From a bacterium (GTDB lineage Bacteria > Patescibacteriota > Minisyncoccia > Phycocordibacterales > JAUSHB01): a stretch of DNA of 40,407 nt. The stretch spans positions 1 to 40,407 of the forward strand of contig JAUSHB010000007.1 of assembly GCA_030648955.1 (NCBI GenBank), written 5' to 3'. Shown here piece by piece: positions 1-8,412 of the stretch; position 1 is the first letter of the stretch, and each line of letters begins with the position of its first letter. The position numbers and the translations under genes were made by a program. Under the pieces are notes generated by a model, which was given only the letters and a program-made list of their open reading frames with translations, searched no databases and was not told the origin of the DNA.

Positions 1-37
1 CAGTCTGGTTGCCGTTGTTGTCGTAGGTGAGGGGGGT
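1..37. repeat. 37-bp exact repeat of an rhs-core segment (second copy 1816-1852)
   Basis: Positions 1-37 match 1816-1852 base for base in the same orientation and diverge at the next base. Both lie in coding sequence on the minus strand and encode the YD-repeat residues PLTYDNNGNQT. Identity at synonymous positions points to recent duplication or recombination rather than protein-level constraint. The left end of the repeat is outside the window. Confidence 0.9.
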
Positions 38-244
38 GGTGGTGATATCAAGCGGAGCAATAGCATACGCAATAATGTCTTCCGTAATGGGAGTGACGGC
101 AACAATGAAAGGTGGGTCTTCAGTGGTGAGGAAGAAGTAGATGGGGATGATATTTTCACCACTGACAGCCTCACCTTCTTGGGCGAGAGAAAGAGATGGG
201 GTGAAGAAAGAGAGGATGAGGATGGCGGGGAGGAGGTTTTTCAT
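1..244 (-). CDS. Secreted Rhs-tip protein, N-terminal 81 codons (cut by the left window edge)
   Basis: An open reading frame runs on the minus strand from an ATG at 244 off the left edge without a stop. It begins with a clear Sec signal peptide (MKNLLPAILILSFF, then SLSLAQE), followed by about 50 unplaced residues. It then enters an Rhs/YD-repeat sequence, PLTYDNNGNQT, which also occurs in the large Rhs protein next door. Positions 1-37 are identical at DNA level to 1816-1852, inside the large rhs gene, and the match stops abruptly. The start overlaps the stop of the immunity gene (ATGA), so translation is probably coupled. I infer a shortened Rhs core-plus-toxin cassette with its own export signal; the toxin end lies outside the window. 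It could instead be a short decayed fragment. Confidence 0.75.
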   Translation of the reverse strand, partial: MKNLLPAILILSFFTPSLSLAQEGEAVSGENIIPIYFFLTTEDPPFIVAVTPITEDIIAYAIAPLDITTTPLTYDNNGNQT

Positions 245-681
245 GGCGCTTTTTGTTCGTTTCGTTCTCGTATGTCTTCTGCTCCTAAGTTAAACAGGGA
301 AAGGATATCCGCTTCCAACTTGTCACCATCAAATCCTTTTTTGATTTTTCGTTTAAGATCCCTAATGGCATGAAGGATGTTTTCGATAAGAAGACGCCGC
401 TTACCCTCGTCGTCGGCATTGATAAATTCGTTGTAATCTATGGCAAGGCGATAGTCGGTTGATTTATCTTTTTTTCGGTAAAGCTTGCGTTCTTTGTAGC
501 TAAGAGACACCTGAAATTGAAAAGAAAAGATTGTTGGAATAATGTCTAAACTTTCTACAGCATCCCCATAATCGTTTTCTGCCATCAATATATTAATTTT
601 TTTCTCAATTTCCTTACTGATTAAACTAAATTTTTCTGGGTGAGCGTCGTGACTCACCTCACCTGTTATAAAGAACTTCAT
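241..681 (-). CDS. Putative immunity protein for the Rhs toxin tip
   Basis: This 146-aa soluble protein has no signal peptide or membrane segment. It is rich in Lys, Glu and Asp and mostly helical in appearance, with a basic patch (AIRDLKRKIKKGFDG near the C-terminal third). I do not recognise a named family. Its role is inferred from position: it starts four bases after the stop of the 2529-aa Rhs toxin gene, the standard place for a cytoplasmic immunity gene. Its own stop overlaps the start of the next secreted Rhs-tip gene. The ATG at 681 (MKFFITGEV) is preferred; a GTG at 696 would add five residues and overlap the toxin gene. No clear ribosome-binding site precedes either start, which fits translational coupling. 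Confidence 0.6.
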   Translation of the reverse strand: MKFFITGEVSHDAHPEKFSLISKEIEKKINILMAENDYGDAVESLDIIPTIFSFQFQVSLSYKERKLYRKKDKSTDYRLAIDYNEFINADDEGKRRLLIENILHAIRDLKRKIKKGFDGDKLEADILSLFNLGAEDIRERNEQKAP

Positions 682-685
682 AGAT

Positions 686-3600
686 TTACCAGTCACTCAT
701 ATTCAACGGTGGACGAATTCCGTTGTACTGCAGTTTGTAATCAAGAATCTGATTATGCTGCCAGTCGTGAATGTCGCGTTTAGTACCAGTAACTTCTGGC
801 TGAAACTTATAATTATTTTCTTTCAAGAATGTTTTAGAATATCGCTGGTCCGGTCTTGTTGTTTCTCCGTACTTAAGAATATTACCTTCCGTATTTCTTA
901 ATGTATATCCCGTATTTAATTTCGTACTCTCCAAACTATTTCCATGTACCGGTTTAATTTTTTCCGCAACACTCTGACTAATAGTTTTGCTTGTGTTGAG
1001 TAATGTATCAGCACCCCTAGTTTCTGAAATTAATTTTTGTGTTCTTGCTATCGCCCCAAATGCCGGTATGCCAGGTATAAGCCCGGTTGCGGAGAGCGAA
1101 AGACTCGCACTCGCTTCTTTGATCCCCTGTCCTGATGAAAGCGCGTTGCTTAATCTGTAGAGGTCAATCGCAATTGCGGCGAGAGTAATGCCAAGATCAA
1201 CGGGGCTTATCGCCTCTCCCGTTGGATCAGCATACCGCAGAGGGTTGTTTCTTGCATAGCTGTACGAATTCTGCTGTTGCGGATCAACAAGAAGTCGAGG
1301 AGTAATTTCAGACACTCCTATGCCGAGAAAGGAGGGGTCTTCAGAAATAAATTGTCCTCGATTCCCATCATAATACCTCGCCCCCATGTAGTTGAGCGTG
1401 GTCTCGCTGTCATACTCCGTCCCCGCATACTTCCTCTGCTCTGCATACCCATTGATTCTGTCATCTGTCCGTATCGATCCATAGGGCAGGTAATCAGTCA
1501 GCTCTGCAACATGAGCTCCACTGTCTGAAACGACATTGCTCCCCGTTAAGTGGTCCGTGTGGTCGTAGTAGAGTATTCCATTCCCCCATCCTCCCTTTAC
1601 GGTAGCAAGCATGTTGCCGTTGAGAAAGATGTGCTTTATGGGAGTGGGTCCGCTGATGTTGTAAAGCGTGTTGGGGTAGTGAGTGGCGCTTGATCCTTGC
1701 GCTATCACAGCTCGTTCATTGTTCGAATCGTAGGAGTATGAGCTTGCCGCAGAGTTCACGGTACTATCGGTCATTCTGTTGCGATAGTCAAAGGCGTAGG
1801 TGGAACTTCCGTTACCAGTCTGGTTGCCGTTGTTGTCGTAGGTGAGGGGGGTTCCTCCTATGGATGTGGGGGCGTGAGGGTTGGCGTAGTTTGTTCCTGC
1901 GTAGGAGTAGTTTCCCGCTCCTGTCTTTGAAGTGAGATTGCCGAGGGGAGAATATGCGTAGGATTCTGAGAAATTCACGGTGACAGCATTCGTGGTCGAG
2001 GCGGAGGTGAGGCGAGAGAGATCGTCATAGGTGAAATTGACACTCTTTTCCGTTCTTGTATTTGATGTATCATCGATCTTGGTGATATTTCCATTTGCGT
2101 CGTAGGTATAATGAAGATCCTGCACCCTGTTCCCGCTTGTAGTGAAGTAATCTCGTCCGTTTGTCCAGGGACTTGCATTGTCCGAGCTGTCCCAGAGCTT
2201 GATACGCCAGAAGTACTTCTTGCCGTCCATGGGAAGCGTGGGACCAACATAAGTGGAAGAGGCGATGCGCGCACCTTCGGCTGTTTGAGGCGAGAGCGCG
2301 GTTTTTGCAGAGTCCCAGAGAGGAGAGGAGAACGAGCCGCCTTTTACTATGACCTGCACTTGATATGCCGAAGCGGTTTCTCCCGCCCCGTCGGGGTCGT
2401 CGAAGATAGCGGTGAATTTGGGAGAGACGGTAGAGATTTTGGTGTTTGTTTTCTTCCAGAATTTGACGTTGTCGAAATATACCGTGCTTGTAGCAACGCC
2501 AAGCTGGAACACAAAACGACCTTGGTTATCTCCTCCGCTAGAAGTAATTTCGATTACATACTTGTTCCAGTCCGGATAAAGAGTAAAGGTCTGGGCGGAA
2601 GAGAAGGTATTGTATGGGTCATGGTTTTGGCCGAGGATAACAGAAACATCGCGCGTTACAGAGGCTTTAGCGTCAAAGGTAAGCATATAGGTTGTAGAGG
2701 TGGCGAGAGACACTTCCTGATTCAATTGAACATACCAATCAGTGCCAGACTGATTGACAATCGTTTTGTTTGAGCAGTCGCCGGAATAGGCCACAGCGCA
2801 GTCAACAGAGTTCGTCGCACGCGATGATCCGCCGTTTGCCCAAAATGCCCATGGGGATGAGCCATTCTCAAAGCCGGGATTCGTCGTCCGCGTAAGCTGA
2901 TCAGGCACGAGCTCCACATCGTCTATCCAGTAGGTGGCGGCAACAGCTCCTAAGCCGAAGTAGATGCGAGAGTTTTCGTCTATGCTCGGCGCGGAAGATG
3001 TGAAGCGATATTCGTACTCTTTCCATGCGGGAGAAATCGAGACGCCGGTCTTCGCTATGCCGTAGGTGAGATAGTTTCCATAGTTTTGACCAACATTGAA
3101 TTCAAATGTGGTTGTGGCGGATGCTTTTGCTTTAAATTTGAGGATGTAATTCATCCCGGGATCGATGCGGAGGATGTGGGAAAGGGTTGGGCTCCATGAG
3201 CTTCCTGCAGTAGGGACTACAATTTTTTCCGAACAGGTCCCCGAGTATGCGACCGTGCAATCTTCACTCCGTGTTGCCCCCGAATTGGTCCAGAAGCCCC
3301 AAAAATTAAAACCATTTTCGAATGAGTGATTGTTGGTGATGGACTCGGAAAGCCAGAGGTTTTCAGTATTCATATTATCCGACTCAGTGGGGATACCAGC
3401 ACCCAGAAGCATTACACCAATGTATTCTTTCGGGAAGAAAGGTAAAGGGGTTGGTTGTTCTATATTCGATTTTTTTGACATTTCGTTGCTGAACTTCCGC
3501 TCTTCTGGAGAAACGGGTTGAGAAAATGAGATGGGTGGAGTGATAAAAGTAAAGACTTCATCGCTCGGATGTTTCTCCCCTTCTTTTTTCCAGGAGCCTT

Positions 3601-6600
3601 CCGTCTTTAGCGTACGCTTCATCGATCCGGGAAGATTATTCTGGTCAACGGGTGATGAGAAGTCGGCAGGAGCACCTCCTTCTCCGGCACTCGACATCAT
3701 CATGAGAGCGCCAGAACCAGAGCCTTGATCGCCAGTAATGTCGGGAAGGATGGTTACGCGATCTGATAGCCGATAGAGTTTTGCGGCATCATATGTATTC
3801 GTAGTCGTTGCGCCATTTGCGTAGACGATCTGTGTCTCGAGACCAAGAGGATTGTAATCTATCGACTTCGTAATGTTTCGAAACGAGAGCCAATTTCCAT
3901 CACGCTGTTCTACTTTGTTCACAAAACCAGCATTACCATAGGTATACCGCGCTTCAGAAGTATCGGGGTAGGAAATGAGGGTTTGATTCCCTTGTCGATC
4001 ATATGAATATGCAGTGGTATAAACTGAGCCATTGATTGTCTCCGTTTCAGAACCAAGGAAACCCAGCGGATTGTACGTGCGTGTGGTAGTGACAGAGGTG
4101 GTGGTCGCCGAGCAGAGACGCGTCTTACCGTTAGCGCAAGTGTCATAGCCATACGTGATTTCGGTTCCTGACGCACCGGTGTAATCTTCGGTAAGTGCGC
4201 GATTGAGTGAATCATAAACATAGTTGACCGTTTGATTTTTTGGATCAACACTTCGCGTCATGTTGCTTGCATCATCATAGGTGTACGTCCATGTACCGTA
4301 ACTTCCATCACTTGTCGCATGCAAGTCCTGCGCAGTGAGACGGCGCCCGAGTCCATCGTAGGTGAAGTTGCGAACGTTTCCGTTTGCATCCGTAATTTTG
4401 GTGAGATTTTTCAAAAGGTTGTACTCGTAGGTTGTGGTGTAATTGGAAGCCCCATCACGTTCAACAACCGTCGCGAGATTGCCATACGCGTCCTTGGTGA
4501 AATCTTTTGTTTTGCCGTTCGCATCAGTCGTTGTTACTTTCCAATCATCATAAGCATTCGTGGTGTTCCCCACTGCATTTGATGCCTGTGTCACACGACC
4601 AAGCGCATCGTACGTGTAATTGGTGTAGAGCGCTGTAGTGCCTGTGGGAGATGTTTTCGCCGATCCAGTGGAAAAATATGGGAGCGATTCTTTATCAAGA
4701 AGCCCGCGATTATTGTACGCGAAGTCTCTTGCGCTAAAATTACTTCCTTCGGCTTGCGCTCTCGTCTGAAGAGTCCGCCCGAGTCCATCTTTGTACTCAT
4801 ATGAATCCGTTGAGGTGGCGCTGTTGAGATAGCTTGTCTTTTTCATGGAGACAGCAAGCGGAGTATCCGTATAGGTGTAGAGGGATTTTGTAACGAGTGT
4901 TGTCGGCGTTGTAATATCCGGCTGTTTTTCTTCCTTCACGCGATCAAGACCGTCATATGTTGTTTGAAAAACACGGTTGTTTTCGTCAGTCAGTTGTTTA
5001 ACGTTGCCGGAAGAATAGTCGTATTGGAAACCGCGCGCCTGCGAGAGCGCGTTGGTCGAAGTCGCGACAAAAAGATTGTAGGAGTCGTAAATATAATTTG
5101 TGGCATTTCCTCGCGCGTCTTTTTCTTGTGTCACATTGCCATAAGTGCTGTCATATATTTTAGTCGTACTTGCGTACAACGAACCAGTTTTCCAAAGTTC
5201 CTGTTTTGTAAGGTTCCCTTTTTGAACGGAGCCGAAAGCCAGATTGTCATAATAATTTTTTGTTTCGCTTACCTTTGTTCCGGATTGATTAGTAAGGGTT
5301 GATTGAGATGGTGCCCCCGTGACGGCGTATGACCCGCCGGTGGCATACGCAAGTGTTGTTGTACGTTTGTCATTCCCCGTGTCGCTCCACGTTCCCCATG
5401 TCCCGTCGCTCGTATTTCCTGTCACCTCGCCCCAGTTTATCGTGGAAATAAGATTGCCGGTAGATGTGGCATAGTCAAATGAGGACGCGCTATCTTTGTG
5501 CGAAGAATTTAAATCGTAATCATACTGTATGGCATCTTTGAGATAGACAAGAGTACGTCCCCCGCCGAGGTCTTTCTTCTCCCATCTGTTTATAGCTATG
5601 TTGCTCGTGCCAACTCCCGGTGTGATTTTTTGGATTCTCCACGGCCGATACATCTTTGCTTCTATGTCATCGTATTCGCCCTGTGCGTAGCTATTCCATG
5701 GGTAGGGACTGTAAATATTATCCCCGTTTCCTTGATGGTAATTTGTTACCATGTAGTTGTTGAGAGAATCTATCTCGTCCACTTCATCGAATCCTCTGAA
5801 TTTCCTATTCTGCCAGTCTGTCTGAAACTGTCCGCCAATAAATGTATAGGTTGTCGTGGCTACCGTAGCCCCAAGTCCGGGGTCGCGAGCGATTGTTTTA
5901 ACTACGCGAAGAAGAGAAGTCTCCGCGTCAACTCCTTTATATGTTGCCAAAGTATTTCCACCCGAGGGAAAAGTAACGCTTGTCAAAACATCAACAGGAT
6001 CCCCACTGCTTATGTAGTTATTTTTGGTGGTATTGTATCCCCCTCTTACGAAATCCGGAATGCCGTCATAATTTGCCTGAACCATCCGTACTCCAATATC
6101 TCGGTCGCTCGTATCAAGAAAATAGGGGATACTGCCAGCACCGATCGATAGGTCAACCCAACCCCATGGATCGCTTCCGGCGCCGGTACCTCGGTTAATA
6201 TAAAAATGTATTCCCCTGGTCGGCGTAGAAACAACAAAGTCGATGAGCCCATCAGAGTTAACATCGGTCATTCTCGTGCCGATGTCTTTCCCATTGGCTC
6301 CCGTAATTTGAGGTCCGGCATATTGTGATGTATTGGGAATGTCGCTCGTACTCCAGTTTGTTCCGCCTCCGAGATTAAAATTAACTCTCGTAACCGTGGA
6401 GGTATCCGTTCTTGTTACAATGTCATCGAGACCATCGCCGTTCACATCCATAACTCTTGCTCCGTAGTCGTTACCGTTTACATCTACAAATTGTTCTGGA
6501 TTACCAAAAACACCTACCCCGTCAGCCCACCCCGTACCATCGGCTTTATTGAGAAATAAATAATATGAAAGTCCTGCTTTTCCACGAAGATAATCGGGAT

Positions 6601-8275
6601 ATCCGTCGCCGTTGAAATCGCCGAAACGAATGCCATTATCATTACCGTCAGCGTCTACAAGATAGGGGGTATTGGAATAAGTGGTAGCTACAAAACTGGT
6701 GCCAGACCTCAAATAGACAGTATTATACAAGGGGTTCGGAAAACCATCTTTTCCAAGAACGATGTCTGTATGGCCATCGCCATTCACGTCAACAAGCGCG
6801 GAGCCGCGATCATTGCCTGAAGAGTCGACAAGAGCCGGAGCAGTTTGAGAAACTGAAATACCCGACCATGAATTTTGATATTCGTAGCCAGACGGCGAAA
6901 CCCCTTCTTTTAAAAGGAGCGAATCGCTCAGTGAATTATTATTGTAGTCTAAAACGCGAAACCCTGTATCTTTCCAGTTGACATCGGTAATGTCGGGTAA
7001 ATTCCACGGCGAGTCAGTAGTCTGCGGCCAGCTTGTGTTACTTGCCTGATATGTAAACGTCATTGGTGGCAGTGCGGTCGGCGTACCGGCTTCGTCGTAG
7101 CCGGTTTCTGTTACAGACTGAAGCAAACTTTTCACGCCGTTATGACCTGTTGTAAAAGCAAGAACGTATTTTTTCACCAGATTCCCGTTGAATTTTATGT
7201 CAATCTCTTTTATGCGATAAAGTGTTTTTACTAGAAAACCATATTTATAGACAATAGGATTATCGGAACGGCTTTCGGTGACAAAGCTCACTTCAAAAAG
7301 GCCTGACAATCCCCCGTTCCCCGTGTAAGTTATCTTTGATGGATATATCTGCGCATTATCTTTCGTGTATTCATACTTCATAAAATTACCATTCGTATCG
7401 CGCATTTCTTCAAGCATCCAACGGTAGACTTGTGAGGAATTGTTTGGATTAGAGAGACGACCAGTCGTTGTTGTGCCAAAGGTGTATTTCACCCCCGCCT
7501 TATCAGTCATCGTCCATATTGAAGTTGAGCTGGCAAATGAATAGTTTCTGAAGCTTCCATCGTCAAACTTCGCTCCATAAGTCGATGAGCTTGTCGTCGA
7601 AAGTTCTCCGTCAAAAGAGGAAATGAAATATTGCTGGCTGTAAAGATCTTCACTCCCACTTTTGTTCATTCGTTCAATAATGGGAATGTTGAGTGACCAT
7701 CCGAGCCCAAAAAGATTTTCACCATCCCGGTCTTGGCTTTTATAGGAAAGCTTGAGACTAGGTTCCACTCCGTTTCTCCCCGGAGGAGTCACGATTGGAA
7801 CGTCTTGAGTAAACGCCCCGGAAACATGTTCCGGTTCGGGCAAGCGTATAGAGTCAGAATAGCTATTGAGCCATTTATTTGCAGCCACTGAAGCAAGTGC
7901 AGATACGCCACCGGAAGATTCCTTACCCGCTGGTATTTTGTCTTCTGGTACTATTTTTGTTCCCGGCAATGTTGCAGCTTCGTTTGACGGAGTGTCACGA
8001 ACTGGCTTGATTTCTGGAAAGCGTGGCAATCCCAAAAGCGACCATTCTTTTTCGGATGGTCCGGCAATAACATCTTTCTTCACAGGAGCAGACGACTCAA
8101 TTACAGGAGAGGGTTGGGTAGGATTAGCCTCTGTATCAACGGGAAGGTTTGCAACTTGCCCGAAAACCGAGAGAGGAGAGGCAAATGCGAGTGAGAATAA
8201 AACGAATGAAGCAAGGAACTTTTTTCTCGCATGAGAAAATCTGACAAGAGACTGGGTCGTATCTCCTCTGTTCAT
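686..8275 (-). CDS. Giant secreted SpvB/Rhs polymorphic toxin with GIY-YIG (URI)-like nuclease tip
   Basis: The 2529-aa protein starts with a Sec signal peptide (basic RFSHARKK, hydrophobic stretch, then SVFGQ). Approximate domains: SpvB-like region 145-390 (GAFTQDVPIVTPPGRNG); FG-GAP/VCBS-type repeats 435-745 with DVNGDGxxD motifs; a TcdB-middle-like segment 755-835; YD repeats about 940-1500. A Ser/Pro-rich linker then leads to two tandem carbohydrate-binding-like jelly rolls (1648-1788 and 1795-1942), each with a Cys pair, and an Fn3-like domain to 2048. YD repeats resume and end in the Rhs core (YMGARYYDGNRGQFISEDP, then DPTG) near 2350. The last ~75 residues (GYTLRN, KYGETTR, DWQHNQIL, RPPLN) resemble the URI/GIY-YIG toxin nucleases of polymorphic toxins. 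In such proteins the Rhs cage encloses the toxin tip. The immunity gene follows directly. Toxin-family assignment is from motif recall only. Confidence 0.85.
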   Translation of the reverse strand: MNRGDTTQSLVRFSHARKKFLASFVLFSLAFASPLSVFGQVANLPVDTEANPTQPSPVIESSAPVKKDVIAGPSEKEWSLLGLPRFPEIKPVRDTPSNEAATLPGTKIVPEDKIPAGKESSGGVSALASVAANKWLNSYSDSIRLPEPEHVSGAFTQDVPIVTPPGRNGVEPSLKLSYKSQDRDGENLFGLGWSLNIPIIERMNKSGSEDLYSQQYFISSFDGELSTTSSSTYGAKFDDGSFRNYSFASSTSIWTMTDKAGVKYTFGTTTTGRLSNPNNSSQVYRWMLEEMRDTNGNFMKYEYTKDNAQIYPSKITYTGNGGLSGLFEVSFVTESRSDNPIVYKYGFLVKTLYRIKEIDIKFNGNLVKKYVLAFTTGHNGVKSLLQSVTETGYDEAGTPTALPPMTFTYQASNTSWPQTTDSPWNLPDITDVNWKDTGFRVLDYNNNSLSDSLLLKEGVSPSGYEYQNSWSGISVSQTAPALVDSSGNDRGSALVDVNGDGHTDIVLGKDGFPNPLYNTVYLRSGTSFVATTYSNTPYLVDADGNDNGIRFGDFNGDGYPDYLRGKAGLSYYLFLNKADGTGWADGVGVFGNPEQFVDVNGNDYGARVMDVNGDGLDDIVTRTDTSTVTRVNFNLGGGTNWSTSDIPNTSQYAGPQITGANGKDIGTRMTDVNSDGLIDFVVSTPTRGIHFYINRGTGAGSDPWGWVDLSIGAGSIPYFLDTSDRDIGVRMVQANYDGIPDFVRGGYNTTKNNYISSGDPVDVLTSVTFPSGGNTLATYKGVDAETSLLRVVKTIARDPGLGATVATTTYTFIGGQFQTDWQNRKFRGFDEVDEIDSLNNYMVTNYHQGNGDNIYSPYPWNSYAQGEYDDIEAKMYRPWRIQKITPGVGTSNIAINRWEKKDLGGGRTLVYLKDAIQYDYDLNSSHKDSASSFDYATSTGNLISTINWGEVTGNTSDGTWGTWSDTGNDKRTTTLAYATGGSYAVTGAPSQSTLTNQSGTKVSETKNYYDNLAFGSVQKGNLTKQELWKTGSLYASTTKIYDSTYGNVTQEKDARGNATNYIYDSYNLFVATSTNALSQARGFQYDYSSGNVKQLTDENNRVFQTTYDGLDRVKEEKQPDITTPTTLVTKSLYTYTDTPLAVSMKKTSYLNSATSTDSYEYKDGLGRTLQTRAQAEGSNFSARDFAYNNRGLLDKESLPYFSTGSAKTSPTGTTALYTNYTYDALGRVTQASNAVGNTTNAYDDWKVTTTDANGKTKDFTKDAYGNLATVVERDGASNYTTTYEYNLLKNLTKITDANGNVRNFTYDGLGRRLTAQDLHATSDGSYGTWTYTYDDASNMTRSVDPKNQTVNYVYDSLNRALTEDYTGASGTEITYGYDTCANGKTRLCSATTTSVTTTRTYNPLGFLGSETETINGSVYTTAYSYDRQGNQTLISYPDTSEARYTYGNAGFVNKVEQRDGNWLSFRNITKSIDYNPLGLETQIVYANGATTTNTYDAAKLYRLSDRVTILPDITGDQGSGSGALMMMSSAGEGGAPADFSSPVDQNNLPGSMKRTLKTEGSWKKEGEKHPSDEVFTFITPPISFSQPVSPEERKFSNEMSKKSNIEQPTPLPFFPKEYIGVMLLGAGIPTESDNMNTENLWLSESITNNHSFENGFNFWGFWTNSGATRSEDCTVAYSGTCSEKIVVPTAGSSWSPTLSHILRIDPGMNYILKFKAKASATTTFEFNVGQNYGNYLTYGIAKTGVSISPAWKEYEYRFTSSAPSIDENSRIYFGLGAVAATYWIDDVELVPDQLTRTTNPGFENGSSPWAFWANGGSSRATNSVDCAVAYSGDCSNKTIVNQSGTDWYVQLNQEVSLATSTTYMLTFDAKASVTRDVSVILGQNHDPYNTFSSAQTFTLYPDWNKYVIEITSSGGDNQGRFVFQLGVATSTVYFDNVKFWKKTNTKISTVSPKFTAIFDDPDGAGETASAYQVQVIVKGGSFSSPLWDSAKTALSPQTAEGARIASSTYVGPTLPMDGKKYFWRIKLWDSSDNASPWTNGRDYFTTSGNRVQDLHYTYDANGNITKIDDTSNTRTEKSVNFTYDDLSRLTSASTTNAVTVNFSESYAYSPLGNLTSKTGAGNYSYAGTNYANPHAPTSIGGTPLTYDNNGNQTGNGSSTYAFDYRNRMTDSTVNSAASSYSYDSNNERAVIAQGSSATHYPNTLYNISGPTPIKHIFLNGNMLATVKGGWGNGILYYDHTDHLTGSNVVSDSGAHVAELTDYLPYGSIRTDDRINGYAEQRKYAGTEYDSETTLNYMGARYYDGNRGQFISEDPSFLGIGVSEITPRLLVDPQQQNSYSYARNNPLRYADPTGEAISPVDLGITLAAIAIDLYRLSNALSSGQGIKEASASLSLSATGLIPGIPAFGAIARTQKLISETRGADTLLNTSKTISQSVAEKIKPVHGNSLESTKLNTGYTLRNTEGNILKYGETTRPDQRYSKTFLKENNYKFQPEVTGTKRDIHDWQHNQILDYKLQYNGIRPPLNMSDW

Positions 8276-8294
8276 ATTTATATACTACTATCTT

Positions 8295-8321
8295 GTAATA
8301 CCAGAATGATAGCATTTGAAA
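8295..8321 (-). promoter_or_regulatory. Candidate promoter of the rhs gene
   Basis: On the minus strand TTTCAA (8321-8316) is followed after 15 bases by an extended -10-like TGG-TATTAC (8300-8295). This lies about 20 bases upstream of the Rhs start codon. Both boxes are imperfect and the spacer is short, so the call is weak, but an independent promoter is expected after the terminator at 8378-8400. Confidence 0.3.
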
Positions 8322-8373
8322 GGAAGGTACGCAAAAGAAGGTTGTGCTCATAATGACGTTAGGCTTTACTATA

Positions 8374-8400
8374 TAAAATTTGGAAGCAAGGCTTCCAAAT
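8374..8400 (-). terminator. Intrinsic terminator ending the first glycan operon
   Basis: A perfect 10-bp stem (8378-8387 with 8391-8400) closes a three-base loop. On the minus strand it is followed by a short T-rich run (TTTTATA). It lies 12 bases after the stop of the glycosidase-like gene and before the rhs gene. The core of this hairpin recurs, inverted, at 23531-23554. Confidence 0.7.
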
Positions 8401-8412
8401 TCACTCTCACGC

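Noticed and set aside
2111..2773. 220-codon plus-strand frame and other long frames opposite the rhs gene
   Set aside because: They are antisense shadows of the 2529-aa Rhs frame, with compositions and residues unlike real proteins and no start signals.
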